Source: Pseudomonas fluorescens NCIMB 11764 (GTDB taxonomy: Bacteria > Pseudomonadota > Gammaproteobacteria > Pseudomonadales > Pseudomonadaceae). Taken from it: a stretch of 64,000 nt of DNA. How positions within the stretch are numbered: the stretch's first letter is position 1; each line of letters begins with the position of its first letter. Positions 35,309 through 46,854 of this stretch are shown here, piece after piece. A program made the translations under genes and the position numbers. Below the pieces are notes generated by a model. The model saw only the letters and a list, made by a program, of their open reading frames with translations. It was not told where the DNA came from and did no database searches. The DNA lies in contig NZ_CP010945.1 in NCBI RefSeq assembly GCF_000293885.2, positions 1,632,001 to 1,696,000 of the forward strand. Reading direction: 5' to 3'.

Positions 35309-35314
35309 CCAGGT

Positions 35315-36813
<1,499 letters not shown>

Positions 36814-36826
36814 AGGGACGGGGCGG

Positions 36827-39800
36827 TTAGTCGAGCTTGGCGGCTGGTGGCTCTTGCGGTGGTTTGCCATCCACCAGCGGCACGATGGTTTTGGTTTCCG
36901 ACTCGACCGGCACCATTTTGTATTCCTGGCCGTGCAGGTTCTTCAGGTAAACCTCCATCTGCCGGAACGAGATGTTGATGTGCTGTTTCTTGAACTCGCG
37001 GTTGATGAAGCGGTTGACCTCATCGAGCACCGGGTTACGGTCACCGAGGTCGCGCACATGCATGCGTAGCTCGTGGTCGAGGGTACTTTCGCCGAAGTTC
37101 AGGAAGTACACGTGGGGTTCGGGGTCTTTCAAGACACGCGGATTGTCCCGGGCAGCCTTCAGCAGCAGTTCTTTCACCAGGTCCAGGTCCGAGCCGTAAT
37201 CGACGCCGAGCTTCAAGGTCACCCGGGTGATGGTGTCGGTCAGGGACCAGTTGATCAGTTGCCCGGTAATGAACGTCTTGTTCGGGACGATGATGTCCTT
37301 GCGGTCGAAGTCGGTGATGGTCGTGGCGCGGATGCGAATCTTGCTCACCGTGCCCGACAGGTTGCCGATGGTGATGGTGTCGCCGATCCGTACCGGGCGT
37401 TCGAACAGGATCATGATGCCGGAAATGAAGTTCGCAAAGATCTCCTGCATCCCGAAACCAAGACCGACCGAGAGCGCCGCCACCAGCCATTGCAACTTGT
37501 CCCAGCTCACGCCGAGGGTCGACAGGGTCGAGACAAAACCGACGCCGGCGATCACGTAGGACAGCAACGTGGTCGTGGCATAGGCGCTGCCCTGGGCCAG
37601 GTTCAGCTTCGACAACACCAGAACTTCCAGCAGCCCCGGCAAGTTGCGCGCGAGGGCGAAGGTGATGCCGATGATGATCAGCGCACCGAGCATGTCGCCG
37701 ATGCTGATCGGCACCATGCTCATGTTGGCGCCGGTGCCGCTGGTGTATTCGTAGAGGGTGATGTTGTCCAGGTACGAGAACACCGAGATAAGGTCAGACC
37801 AGACCCAGTACAGCGCCGCCATGAAGCCGCCGAGTAGCGCCAGACGAATCAGGCGCAGGGACTGTTCATTGACCTTTTCGATGTCCAGGGTCGGCTCTTC
37901 GATCACTGCTTCGCCGTCGCCAGCCTCTTTGGCGGCCTGACGTTTGGCCAGCGCCCGCTGATAGGCCAGGCGCCGTGCGGCAACACTGAGCCCTCGGACA
38001 AAGGTGGCTTCGATCACCAGCCAGAACATCAGCAGGTAAAGGGTGTTGATCAAGCGGTCGCTGAGTTTCAGCGCGGTGTAGTAGTAGCCAAAGCAGACGG
38101 CGACGAACAACGCAATGGGCAACGCGGTGAACAGGATGCCCACCGCCTTGCGGAACAGTGAGGCGTTCTGGTGCGTCGGGCTGCTGATCAGCAGGCGGCT
38201 GAGCAACCAGGCCATCAGTGCGTAGCAGGTCAGTACCACCGGCATGCCGAGCACGTCATCGGCCAGTGCTGCCGGTTGCAGCTCGGCAACCGCCACCACG
38301 GCGACCAGGGCCATCACCACCAGACCCAGTCGGCGGACCCAGCCCTGGAGGAATTCGACCTGGGGTTTTTCCCAGCGGAAATGCAGTTCAGCGACGCCGC
38401 CCGGCGCGAGGATTCGGTAGGCGGTGTAGAACACCAGCCAGGCCTGGGCCATCTGCAACAAGGCCGAGCCCATGTTGGCGTTCTGCCCGCGAGCGTCGAT
38501 CTGCAAGGCCAGGCCGCACAAGGCCAGGCCCAGTGCGACCGGCATGGCCAGCAGAATATTGATCAGAATCGCCTGCGGCGTGTGCAGCTGGCTGTCACGC
38601 TTGAAGTGGCCGATGTCCTGGTGAACCTTGTTCAGTCGGGCGTACAGGCTTTTGCGTCGCCACAACAGGGCGCCGATCAGCAGAACCAACGGCAGGAACA
38701 GCAGCGGTCGCTGTGTCAGGCCGTCGATCAGTTCGCTCACGCTCGACGCCAGCGGCAGGGTCGCGATCTGGCGTTGCAGACGCTCCGGCACGCCGCGCAT
38801 CCATTCCGGATCGAGCGGCTTGTTGCTCGGAATCCAGAACATCTGCTCATCGAGGGTCGCCCGCAGGCTTTGCGCGGTACTGAGCAGCTGTTTCTGATTG
38901 AGTTGCAGCGTGATCGATTCGTTGAGCACCGCGCTGAGTTCGCGGTTCAGCCGCTCCAGCAGGTCGGCGCGGGTCGTGGCCAGTTCCAGCAGGCTCTTGC
39001 GCAGTTGCGGGGTGACTTGCTCGGGAGGTTGGGTCGAGAGCAGGTTGTCGACGTAGGTCGCCGGGTTGCTGAGCAGTTCCCGTTGCTGGCTGACTTCGAA
39101 CTGATACAAGCGGATATCGGCGATCTGGTCGGCCAGGTCACGGTCAAGCTTGAGGCGCGGCAGGCCCTGTTTCTGTTTGTAGAGAATCTTCGACAGCAGC
39201 AGGCTGCCCTTGAGCACGTTGATTTGTTCGTCCAGGGCCGAATCGCTCTGGGTCACGTTGTCCAGCTGCTGCTTGGTTTGCAGGTTCTGCTGGGTGACGA
39301 CGTTCAAGCGGTCAGTGCTTTTGAGCAGATAGTCGGAAAGCTTCAGATTGGCCGCGCTTTCGGTGGCTAGCAGGGCGCTGCTGCCGGATTTCTGAGCCTC
39401 GATGGACTGCTGCGTCACGGTTTCCTGAGACTGGGCCAGGCGTTTCTGGTTGATCAGGGTTTGCAGCTCCTGGATCTCCCGGTCCAGGCGATCGGTTTTT
39501 TCCGTCAGCAAGTCATGCTGGCTGTTGCCCAGATCCTGCAACTGGCTGTTGCCGGCCAGTTCCTGGCGGCGCAGCGGGATCAGCGCGTTCAGTGCGGCCA
39601 GCTCGGCATTGAGCAGGTCACGCTGTTCGCCGCTCAAGGTCTTGCCGTTGTCCTTGCCAGCCTTGAGGATGTTGTTGATCTGCTGGATGCGCGTCTGGCT
39701 GGTGGAAATTTCAGCCTGGGCGCGCTCGGGCCGGGTCTGGGCGGTAATGACCAGGCTGTTCGCTTCGGCGAGGGCTTTTTGCATGTCGCTTTGCTGGGTC

Positions 39801-40177
39801 GAACGCTCGGTGAGCATCTGCTCCAGCTGCTGAATGGACTCTTTGCTATAGCGTTGCGCCACCGGCGTCACGTTGGTGGCCTTGAGGCGAGTCAGTTCGC
39901 GCTGGTTCTCGATGTTCTGCTTCGGCGCCGTGGCGAGTTGCTGCTTGAGATCGGTCAGCTTCCGCTCGTAATCACGCTTATTCTCGAGCTGGGTCAGCGT
40001 GTTCTGCAGGAGGGTCTGCAGGGCCTTTTGGTCGGCTTCCGGCAGTTTGCGCTCGGCAATCTTGTCCAGGTTTGCCTGCACGGCTTCGCTGGACGGCGGT
40101 TCGGCCGCTTGCAACGTACCGACAGAAAGACTCAAGCCCAGCAGGGCCATGATGAAAAAGGTGCGCAGGGTTGACAT
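36827..40177 (-). CDS. mscK: MscK/KefA-type mechanosensitive channel
   Basis: This 1116-residue inner-membrane channel opens on membrane tension to release solutes. The signal peptide (MSTLRTFFIMALLGLSLSVG, cleaved after LQA) is followed by a periplasmic coiled-coil region of about 450 residues. About eleven membrane helices come next, then an MscS core (GLGFGMQEIFANFISGIMIL for the pore helix and RPVRIGDTITIGNLSGTV for the beta domain). ATG 40177 is chosen because it starts the signal peptide; the frame upstream is overrun. It is 34 bases downstream of the antiporter gene, and both respond to ionic or osmotic stress. Confidence 0.9.
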   Translation of the reverse strand: MSTLRTFFIMALLGLSLSVGTLQAAEPPSSEAVQANLDKIAERKLPEADQKALQTLLQNTLTQLENKRDYERKLTDLKQQLATAPKQNIENQRELTRLKATNVTPVAQRYSKESIQQLEQMLTERSTQQSDMQKALAEANSLVITAQTRPERAQAEISTSQTRIQQINNILKAGKDNGKTLSGEQRDLLNAELAALNALIPLRRQELAGNSQLQDLGNSQHDLLTEKTDRLDREIQELQTLINQKRLAQSQETVTQQSIEAQKSGSSALLATESAANLKLSDYLLKSTDRLNVVTQQNLQTKQQLDNVTQSDSALDEQINVLKGSLLLSKILYKQKQGLPRLKLDRDLADQIADIRLYQFEVSQQRELLSNPATYVDNLLSTQPPEQVTPQLRKSLLELATTRADLLERLNRELSAVLNESITLQLNQKQLLSTAQSLRATLDEQMFWIPSNKPLDPEWMRGVPERLQRQIATLPLASSVSELIDGLTQRPLLFLPLVLLIGALLWRRKSLYARLNKVHQDIGHFKRDSQLHTPQAILINILLAMPVALGLALCGLALQIDARGQNANMGSALLQMAQAWLVFYTAYRILAPGGVAELHFRWEKPQVEFLQGWVRRLGLVVMALVAVVAVAELQPAALADDVLGMPVVLTCYALMAWLLSRLLISSPTHQNASLFRKAVGILFTALPIALFVAVCFGYYYTALKLSDRLINTLYLLMFWLVIEATFVRGLSVAARRLAYQRALAKRQAAKEAGDGEAVIEEPTLDIEKVNEQSLRLIRLALLGGFMAALYWVWSDLISVFSYLDNITLYEYTSGTGANMSMVPISIGDMLGALIIIGITFALARNLPGLLEVLVLSKLNLAQGSAYATTTLLSYVIAGVGFVSTLSTLGVSWDKLQWLVAALSVGLGFGMQEIFANFISGIMILFERPVRIGDTITIGNLSGTVSKIRIRATTITDFDRKDIIVPNKTFITGQLINWSLTDTITRVTLKLGVDYGSDLDLVKELLLKAARDNPRVLKDPEPHVYFLNFGESTLDHELRMHVRDLGDRNPVLDEVNRFINREFKKQHINISFRQMEVYLKNLHGQEYKMVPVESETKTIVPLVDGKPPQEPPAAKLD

Positions 40178-40211
40178 AGAGACCGATCGAAAACGAGACG
40201 AAGTGTGGAGT

Positions 40212-41954
40212 TTAGAGGAAGAGTCCCGGACCCGGGCGACTTCCTTCGGGGAATCTGACGCCCACTTTGCCGATCTTGTTCCCCTCCATGACCGCGACGG
40301 TCCAGATGGTGTTGTTCCATTCCACCTGGTCACCCACCACTGGCGCACCGCCCACTTTGTGGGCAATGAAACGGGCCAGAGTCATATCCGGATCGATGCC
40401 CTCGACTTTCAATCCGTACAGGGCAGCAACCGCGGCCAGCTGGGCATCTCCTTCCAGTACGAAGTCGCCGAAGAAGCGCAAATCCAGACCTCGTTGCGGT
40501 GCCTGGCTGAACAATTTTCCGAGGGCCGGAAGGTTGTGTTCGTGACCGATTACGCACAGCAAATCATCGACTTCGAGCACCGTACTACCCGACGGATGGA
40601 GCAGTTGCTGGCCACGAAACAGGGCCGCGATACGCGTGCCTTCGGGCATTTTCAGTTCGCGAAGGGGCGAGCCGATGCACCATTTTTCAGCGCCGAGGCG
40701 ATAAACGAACAGCTCCCACTCGCTGGTGACATGCACCTCCAGCGCTGCGCGGGAGATCGGCGCCGGCTCGGGCGGAACGGTCACCTTCAACAGCTTCGCC
40801 ACCCATGGCAGGCTCGTACCCTGCACCAGCAGCGAGACCAGCACGATAAAGAACGCGAGGTTGAAGTACAGCTGAGCGTTGGGCAGGCCGGCCATCAGCG
40901 GGAACACCGCCAGGATGATCGGGACCGCACCACGCAGGCCAACCCAGGAAATAAAGGCTTTTTCCCGGCCGTGGAAGGCCTTGAACGGCAACAGGCCGAC
41001 CATCACCGACAGTGGCCGTGCAAACAGAATCATCCACAGCGCCAGGCCCAGGGCGGGCAGGGCGATGGGCAATAAATCATGCGGCGTCACCAACAGCCCC
41101 AGCACCAGGAACATGCCGATCTGCGCCAGCCACGCCATGCCGTCGAGCATGTGCAAGATGCCGTGGCGGCTGCGCACCGGACGGTTGCCGATCACCAGGC
41201 CGCACAGGTAGACCGCAAGGAAACCGCTGCCGTGCAGGGCGTTGGTCAGGGCGAACACCACCAGGCCGCCGGCAATCACCAGAATCGGATAAAGGCCGGT
41301 GGCCAGATTGATCCGGTTGACCAGCTGCAGCATCAACCAGCCGCCACCCAGGCCGATCACGCCGCCAATGCCGAATTCGCGCACCAGATGCACCAGCAGG
41401 TTCCAGTGCAGGCCGGTTTCGCCGCTGGCGAGCATGTCGATCAGGGTGACCGTGAGGAACACCGCCATCGGGTCGTTGCTGCCGGATTCGATCTCGAGGC
41501 TGGCGGTGACCCGTTCGTTAAGGCCCTTGCCGCCGAGCAGCGAAAACACCGCCGCGGCATCCGTGGAGCCGACGATGGCACCGATCAGCAGGCCTTGAAT
41601 CAGGTTCAGATTGAACAGCCACGCCGCGGCCATGCCGGTCAGCCCGGTGGTAATCAGCACGCCGACCGTGGCCAGCGACAGTGCCGGCCATAACGCCACG
41701 CGGAAACTCGACACCCTGGTTCGCAAGCCACCGTCGAGCAGGATCACCGCCAGCGCGAGGTTGCCGACCAGATAGGCCGTCGGGTAGTTATCGAAAATGA
41801 TGCCGCCGCCATCGACGCCGGCCGCCATGCCCACGGCCAGGATAATCACCAGAATCGGGATGCCGAGGCGGGACGAAAGTGAGCTCACCAGAATGCTTGC
41901 ACCTACCAGCAACGCGCCGATCAAGAACAGGCTGTTGATGGTCGTCGCATTCAA
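40212..41954 (-). CDS. CvrA/NhaP2-type K+(Na+)/H+ antiporter
   Basis: This 580-residue CPA1 antiporter has 12-13 membrane helices; the transport core includes [20 protein letters not shown] and [14 protein letters not shown] with the conserved Asp residues. A cytoplasmic TrkA-C domain (about 400-475) and a CorC/HlyC-like domain at the C-terminus follow, the layout of NhaP2/CvrA. TTG 41954 is the best start: the sequence [17 protein letters not shown] follows and GGAG lies about 9 bases upstream. It is the first gene of a possible operon with the mscK-type gene and selO. Confidence 0.87.
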   Translation of the reverse strand: MNATTINSLFLIGALLVGASILVSSLSSRLGIPILVIILAVGMAAGVDGGGIIFDNYPTAYLVGNLALAVILLDGGLRTRVSSFRVALWPALSLATVGVLITTGLTGMAAAWLFNLNLIQGLLIGAIVGSTDAAAVFSLLGGKGLNERVTASLEIESGSNDPMAVFLTVTLIDMLASGETGLHWNLLVHLVREFGIGGVIGLGGGWLMLQLVNRINLATGLYPILVIAGGLVVFALTNALHGSGFLAVYLCGLVIGNRPVRSRHGILHMLDGMAWLAQIGMFLVLGLLVTPHDLLPIALPALGLALWMILFARPLSVMVGLLPFKAFHGREKAFISWVGLRGAVPIILAVFPLMAGLPNAQLYFNLAFFIVLVSLLVQGTSLPWVAKLLKVTVPPEPAPISRAALEVHVTSEWELFVYRLGAEKWCIGSPLRELKMPEGTRIAALFRGQQLLHPSGSTVLEVDDLLCVIGHEHNLPALGKLFSQAPQRGLDLRFFGDFVLEGDAQLAAVAALYGLKVEGIDPDMTLARFIAHKVGGAPVVGDQVEWNNTIWTVAVMEGNKIGKVGVRFPEGSRPGPGLFL

Positions 41955-42093
41955 AGGCAGTACTCCAGAAAGCTGAAAGGCGGGCACAAACTGACCACGC
42001 AGTCTGCGTGCCAGCGATTCTAACCTGTTGAAATGTGATGCTGTCAAAAAGGTTTTTGACGGAGCGAACTACATCGCCAGGTCGAGCGCATTT

Positions 42094-42229
42094 ACTGTGG
42101 CGAGGGAGCTTGCTCCCGCTCGGCTGCGAAGCAGTCGCAAAAATCGGATCTCGTGTGGAACCTGATTCACCGCGTTGCCTGCTTGGGGTCGCTACGCGAC
42201 CCAGCGGGAGCAAGCTCCCTCGCCACAGG
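42094..42229. repeat. REP pair downstream of the first chemoreceptor
   Basis: The unit CTGTGGCGAGGGAGCTTGCT at 42095 and its inverted partner at 42203-42229 (GCGGGAGC...CGCCACAGG) flank a 75-base middle that itself holds the small dyad GGTCGCTACGCGACC (42187-42201). It lies between the antiporter start and the chemoreceptor end, both on the - strand. Confidence 0.8.
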
Positions 42230-42243
42230 GGCAGTGTTAGCCG

Positions 42244-43869
42244 TTAGAGACTGAACCGCCCAACCATGTTGTTCAGGTCCAGCGCCAACCGCGACAGCTC
42301 ATTGCTCGCTGCGCTGGTCTGATTGGCCCCGGTTGCCGATTGCACCGACAGATCACGGATGTTCACCAGGTTGCGATCCACTTCCCGCGCCACCTGCGCC
42401 TGCTCTTCGGCCGCGCTGGCGATGACCAGGTTGCGTTCGTTGATTTCGACGATGGCGCTGTTGATCGTGTCCAGCGACAGGCCGGCACCCCGGGCGATGT
42501 TCAGGGTCGACTCGGCACGCTCGGTGCTGTTGCGCATCGAATCCACAGCGTGTTCGGTGCCGCTTTGAATGCTGCCGATCATCCGTTCGATTTCACTGGT
42601 CGACTGCTGGGTGCGATGCGCCAGGGCGCGGACCTCATCCGCCACTACCGCAAAACCACGACCGGCTTCACCCGCGCGAGCGGCTTCGATCGCCGCGTTC
42701 AACGCCAGCAGGTTGGTCTGGTCGGCCAAGCCACGGATCACATCCAGCACCTTGCCGATGTCACGGGATTCATTCGCCAGGTCGCCAATCAGCGTGGCGG
42801 TGCTTTGCACATCGGCGCTCATGCGTTCGATGGCGCTGACGGTTTCCTGAACCAGATCGCGGCCATCGCCAGCCGATGTGGTGGCGTTCTTCGACGCTTC
42901 GGACGTGCTCACCGCGTTGCGCGCCACTTCTTCCACGGCGCTGGTCATTTCGTTGACCGCGGTGGCTGCCTGTTCGATCTCGTTGTTCTGTTGGGTCAGG
43001 CCGCGTGCGCTTTCGTCGGTGACGCTGTTGAGCTCTTCGGCGGCGGAGGCCAGTTGCGTGGCCGAGCCGGAAATCCGCTGCAGGGTGTCGCGCAGCTTGT
43101 CCTGCATCTTCGACATGGCCAGCAGCAAACGACCGGCTTCGTCTTCGCCATCAACGGTGATCGGGCGAGTCAGGTTACCTTCGGCGATTTCTTCGGCAGC
43201 GCTCAAGGCATTGGCGATCGGTTTGGTGATGCTGTTGGTCAGCAACCAGGCAAACAGCACGGTCAGGCCGGTGGCGATGACCAGCAAAGTGATCACCAGA
43301 TTGAAGGACATCGAATACTGGTCACCTGCATTACGGTCGGTTTTGTCGATCTGCAGGGTATTGATTTCAAGCAACTTCGCGAGGGCTGCGTTGACTTCTT
43401 CGGAGTTGGCGAGCAACTCGGTGTTCAACAACTTGCGCAGGTCGTCGACCTGATTGTTGCGCGAGAACGTCTTCATCCGCTCTTCGAGTTGGCGATACTG
43501 CGCCAGCAACTGCACGTACTTATCATAGGCGGCGCGTTCTTCCGGGCCCTCGATCAGTTGCTCGTAGACTTTCTGGGCATCGCGGATCTGCTGGTTGCGC
43601 AGGTCGAACAGTTCCATGGTTTTCTGCTGAACATCAGGTTCGCGGTTTACCAGCAAACGATAGGACAGGACCCGAAGTCGCAAGGTCAGCTGGGTGAACT
43701 CATCCAGGCTTTTGATGCTCGGTACGCTCATGGAGGCGATGTCTTCACCGGCACCACGGATCTTGCTCATCTGGTTCAAGGCAAACACACCCAGAACCAG
43801 CATCAAACCGCCAATCAGAGCGAAGCCGAGGAACGCCCGCGGCGCGATATTCATATTACGAAGGGACAT
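42244..43869 (-). CDS. Methyl-accepting chemotaxis protein with four-helix-bundle sensor
   Basis: This 541-residue transmembrane chemoreceptor has TM1 at about 12-33 and an all-helical periplasmic 4HB domain of about 150 residues ([20 protein letters not shown]...). TM2 near 190-212 is followed by a HAMP domain ([22 protein letters not shown]) and the signalling domain with the hairpin tip [25 protein letters not shown]. No CheR-binding pentapeptide is visible. ATG 43869 is chosen because it leads directly to TM1. The ligand is unknown. The 275 bases upstream (43870-44144) carry no gene. Confidence 0.92.
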   Translation of the reverse strand: MSLRNMNIAPRAFLGFALIGGLMLVLGVFALNQMSKIRGAGEDIASMSVPSIKSLDEFTQLTLRLRVLSYRLLVNREPDVQQKTMELFDLRNQQIRDAQKVYEQLIEGPEERAAYDKYVQLLAQYRQLEERMKTFSRNNQVDDLRKLLNTELLANSEEVNAALAKLLEINTLQIDKTDRNAGDQYSMSFNLVITLLVIATGLTVLFAWLLTNSITKPIANALSAAEEIAEGNLTRPITVDGEDEAGRLLLAMSKMQDKLRDTLQRISGSATQLASAAEELNSVTDESARGLTQQNNEIEQAATAVNEMTSAVEEVARNAVSTSEASKNATTSAGDGRDLVQETVSAIERMSADVQSTATLIGDLANESRDIGKVLDVIRGLADQTNLLALNAAIEAARAGEAGRGFAVVADEVRALAHRTQQSTSEIERMIGSIQSGTEHAVDSMRNSTERAESTLNIARGAGLSLDTINSAIVEINERNLVIASAAEEQAQVAREVDRNLVNIRDLSVQSATGANQTSAASNELSRLALDLNNMVGRFSL

Positions 43870-44144
43870 GGTGTTTACCGAAAAGAGCGCAGCCGTGCGG
43901 CGCTGGGACTGACGTATGGATGACTTATCGGTCATACGACTAAAGTCTTGAATGCCTGTGCGTATTTGTCGCAGCGAGGGCCCGGCGACGAAGTGCAGGA
44001 ACCAGATTCGCCAATCACAGTCTTTAAAGTTCGCGAGGAAGGTCACCCGCCAGCAAAATCAAGGCCTTGCGCCCCAATAACCCTGGCATCCGTGGTGACT
44101 TTTCTTTATCGTACGCGCCCTTTGAAAATGCCTGGAAAATCAAA

Positions 44145-44375
44145 ATGTTGGAAGCATCCCTAAGCCAATTGGAACAGCTGGTCAGCGACCTTGTTCAACA
44201 GAACCAGAACCTGCTCGGCACCAACCAGACCCTGAGCGCAGAATTGGCCCAGGCCAAGGATGAAAACGAAAGCCTGCAGCTGAGTCTGATGGAGCAGGAA
44301 GAAAAACAAGGCGCCACCGCCGCCCGCATTCAGGCCCTGGTTGAACGCGTCAGCGCCGGCCCGGTCAGCGCATGA
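44145..44375 (+). CDS. Small coiled-coil protein, ZapB-like
   Basis: This 76-residue protein is nearly all heptad-repeat coiled coil (LEQLVSDLVQQNQNLLGTN, LSAELAQAKDENESLQLSLM). In size and composition it resembles ZapB/TIGR02449 division-associated proteins, but not closely the TIGR02449 protein next to the usual Pseudomonas zapA. It overlaps the ZapA-like gene by 4 bases (ATGA), so the two are probably partners. Confidence 0.7.
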   Translation: MLEASLSQLEQLVSDLVQQNQNLLGTNQTLSAELAQAKDENESLQLSLMEQEEKQGATAARIQALVERVSAGPVSA

Positions 44376-44674
44376 GTCAGGGCGCCGCAGGGGTAAAAGT
44401 CGTCTCGATCCTGGGGGAGGACTATTCGATCAAGGCGCCGGCCGGGGAAGAGCAAACCCTGCTGGACGCCGCCATGATGTTGAAAGCCGCTTTGGCCGAC
44501 ACCAAAAGAAAGTACCCGACGCTGATCGGTGACCGCCTGCTGGTGCTGGCAGCCATGAATCTGTGCTCGCAGCAGATCGAAATGCAAAAGCAACACAAGC
44601 TCGAACTCGACCGTTACCAAGAGCAAGTCAGCGCCACGGTTGAAGTGATCTCCAAGACGATCAATCAGGCCTGA
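44372..44674 (+). CDS. ZapA-like cell division protein
   Basis: This 100-residue ZapA-family protein has the N-terminal beta-rich head [19 protein letters not shown], the [20 protein letters not shown] segment and a C-terminal coiled coil. ZapA crosslinks FtsZ filaments. The usual pseudomonad zapA is followed by 6S RNA and a 5-formyl-THF cyclo-ligase gene. Neither is here, and the sequence departs from the usual core, so this may be a second, specialised ZapA. Confidence 0.75.
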   Translation: MSQGAAGVKVVSILGEDYSIKAPAGEEQTLLDAAMMLKAALADTKRKYPTLIGDRLLVLAAMNLCSQQIEMQKQHKLELDRYQEQVSATVEVISKTINQA

Positions 44675-44714
44675 TCGGCTTTGCGCACAACCAAAGAATA
44701 AATTGTCGTTTGTG

Positions 44715-44724
44715 TTGTATACAA
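44715..44724. promoter_or_regulatory. GntR-type palindrome upstream of the second chemoreceptor
   Basis: The perfect decamer TTGTATACAA lies 50 bases before the chemoreceptor ATG. This sequence is a known type of operator for GntR/FadR-class regulators. TATACA within it could also be a -10 box. No GntR gene is in the window. Confidence 0.4.
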
Positions 44725-44774
44725 TCGGCACGGCTGTTGCAGTGTTTCAGCCTCTTATTCTTTGGGGGTGCTCC

Positions 44775-46712
44775 ATGCAGTTCTGGCGACGCAGTATTCA
44801 ATGGCAGTTGATCCTGAGCATGGGCACCGCCCTGCTGGTCAGTATTCTGATCGTGGTTGGCATTTATACCCTCGTGGTCAACCGTCTTGCCCAGAGCTAC
44901 CTTGTCGAACAAGCGCTGCCGTCGAGCATCGAAGCGATGCGCAACGACATCGAACGCATCCTGGTGCAACCCCTTACCGCCGCCAAGGACATCGCCAGCA
45001 ACAGCATGGTGCGTGACTGGCTGGCCGGGGGTGAAGACAGTGCCCGGACCGCCGCGTTCGTGGAGTATCTGGAAGGCATTCGCGCGGAACACAAAGCGTT
45101 TACCGCGCTGATCGTCGGCACGGCTTCAAACCACTATTTCACTGAAAAAGGCCTGGACCGGACCCTCAGCCGATCCAACCCCAAGGACGCCTGGTTCTAC
45201 TCGTTCCTCGACAGCAACCAGCCGCGCACCCTCAATATCGACAATGACACCGCGACCGGAGAGTTGGCGTTGTTCATCGACCTCAAGGTCGAACAGGCCG
45301 GCAAAGTCGTGGGCGTTGCGGGCCTCGGGTTGAGCATGAAAGAGTTGTCGGAGCTGATCCACAACTTCAACTTTGGTGAGCGCGGCAAGGTCTATCTCGT
45401 ACGTTCCGACGGTTTGATCCAGGTTCATCCCGAGGCGCAGTTCAGCGGAAAACGGACCCTGGCCGAGCAAATTGGCGGCTCAGCGGCGCAAACAGTCATG
45501 GGTCAAAAAGCCGCCACCAGCAGCGGATTCACCCGCGACGGCGAAGATTTCCTGGCATTGAGCCTGCCTTTGCGGGATCTGGGCTGGACCCTGGTGGCCG
45601 AAGTGCCACAGTCGCAGATCTACGCCGAAGCCCGCCGCGCCATGTGGATGAGCAGCGGCATCGGTCTGGCGGTGGCGCTGGTGTGCCTGTTGCTGGTGGT
45701 GTTGCTGGCCCGTGGCCTGGTGCGCCCGATTCGTCAGGTAACAGCGGCATTGGTAGCCATCGGTAGCGGTGGTGGAGATTTGACCCACAGGTTAGATTCC
45801 AGCCGCGCCGATGAGCTGGGCGACCTGGCGCGCGGTTTCAATCGATTCCTCGACAGTCAGCGCGAGATGATCGGTGAAGTGCTGACCACCAGTGAGCGCT
45901 TGCGCACCGCAGTCAGTCAGGTGGCGAAGGTTGTGGACAACACCGCCGAACGCTCCGGGCGTCAGCAGGAAATGACCGACATGGTCGCCACCGCCGTCCA
46001 CGAAATGGGCCTGACCGTGCAGGAAATCGCGCAGAACGCCGGCAACGCCGCGGTTGCTTCGCAGAATGCTCGCGATGAGGCGATGCAGGCGCGGGAAGTG
46101 GTCGGCGGTTCGATCCGGCATATTGAAAGCATGTCCGATGAAATCGGCCACGCCGCTAGCGCGGTAGGCGAGCTGGCCAATCAGGTGGCGTCCATCGATC
46201 AGGTGCTGGCGGTGATTCGCGGGATTTCCGAGCAGACCAACCTTTTGGCGTTGAACGCAGCCATCGAAGCGGCGCGGGCCGGGGACATGGGGCGTGGATT
46301 TGCGGTGGTGGCGGATGAAGTGCGCACGTTGGCTCGACGTACGCAGGCTTCCACCGATGAGATTCAGCAGATGATCGGCAGCCTCAAGCAGGGCGCGGAG
46401 AACGCGGTGTCGTCGATGCACACCGGGCAAGCGGCGACGGGCACCGGGGTTGAGTCCAGCCAGCGCACCGGGGCGTCGTTGACGGCGATTACCGGGCAGG
46501 TCGAGCGCATCAGCGACATGAACCATCAGGTGGCGACCGCGACGGAAGAGCAGTCGGCGGTGACGGAAGAGATCAACCGCAATGTGCAGGGGATTTCCGA
46601 TCTGGCCCGGGCGACGGCGGGGGAGGTCAGGGCTTGCCGTGAGGACTGTCAGACGTTGCAGCGATTGGCGGATGATCTGGCGCGGCAGATGGGCAGTTTC
46701 AAGCTGAAGTGA
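44775..46712 (+). CDS. Methyl-accepting chemotaxis protein with dCACHE sensor
   Basis: This 645-residue chemoreceptor has TM1 at 13-35 and a double-CACHE periplasmic domain of about 245 residues ([20 protein letters not shown] and [19 protein letters not shown] are typical of the membrane-distal lobe). TM2 at about 288-310 is followed by HAMP and a signalling domain with [22 protein letters not shown]. dCACHE receptors in Pseudomonas bind amino acids, organic acids or polyamines; the ligand here is unknown. ATG 44775 is chosen because TM1 follows at once and TGGGGG precedes it. Confidence 0.92.
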   Translation: MQFWRRSIQWQLILSMGTALLVSILIVVGIYTLVVNRLAQSYLVEQALPSSIEAMRNDIERILVQPLTAAKDIASNSMVRDWLAGGEDSARTAAFVEYLEGIRAEHKAFTALIVGTASNHYFTEKGLDRTLSRSNPKDAWFYSFLDSNQPRTLNIDNDTATGELALFIDLKVEQAGKVVGVAGLGLSMKELSELIHNFNFGERGKVYLVRSDGLIQVHPEAQFSGKRTLAEQIGGSAAQTVMGQKAATSSGFTRDGEDFLALSLPLRDLGWTLVAEVPQSQIYAEARRAMWMSSGIGLAVALVCLLLVVLLARGLVRPIRQVTAALVAIGSGGGDLTHRLDSSRADELGDLARGFNRFLDSQREMIGEVLTTSERLRTAVSQVAKVVDNTAERSGRQQEMTDMVATAVHEMGLTVQEIAQNAGNAAVASQNARDEAMQAREVVGGSIRHIESMSDEIGHAASAVGELANQVASIDQVLAVIRGISEQTNLLALNAAIEAARAGDMGRGFAVVADEVRTLARRTQASTDEIQQMIGSLKQGAENAVSSMHTGQAATGTGVESSQRTGASLTAITGQVERISDMNHQVATATEEQSAVTEEINRNVQGISDLARATAGEVRACREDCQTLQRLADDLARQMGSFKLK

Positions 46713-46732
46713 TGTGTTGGTTGTGCTGATGC

Positions 46733-46825
46733 CATCGCGAGCAGGCTCGCTCCCACAGGATTCGGGTGTTGATCACATTATCTGTGACCGACAGAGATCC
46801 CTGTGGGGGCGAGCCTGCTCGCGAT
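46733..46825. repeat. REP pair, second class
   Basis: Inverted units with the core CGCGAGCAGGCTCGCTCCCACAG (46736-46758) and its complement (46802-46823) lie between the convergent chemoreceptor and acyl-CoA dehydrogenase genes. The class differs from the GGGAGCTTGCTCCC units at 28476 and 42094. Confidence 0.85.
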
Positions 46826-46854
46826 TGGATTTCAGCAGCATTGCAAGGCTTTAG

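Noticed and set aside
44675..44774. 6S RNA gene expected after zapA in Pseudomonas
   Set aside because: Only 100 bases separate the ZapA-like gene and the chemoreceptor, and no 6S-like long hairpin is visible.
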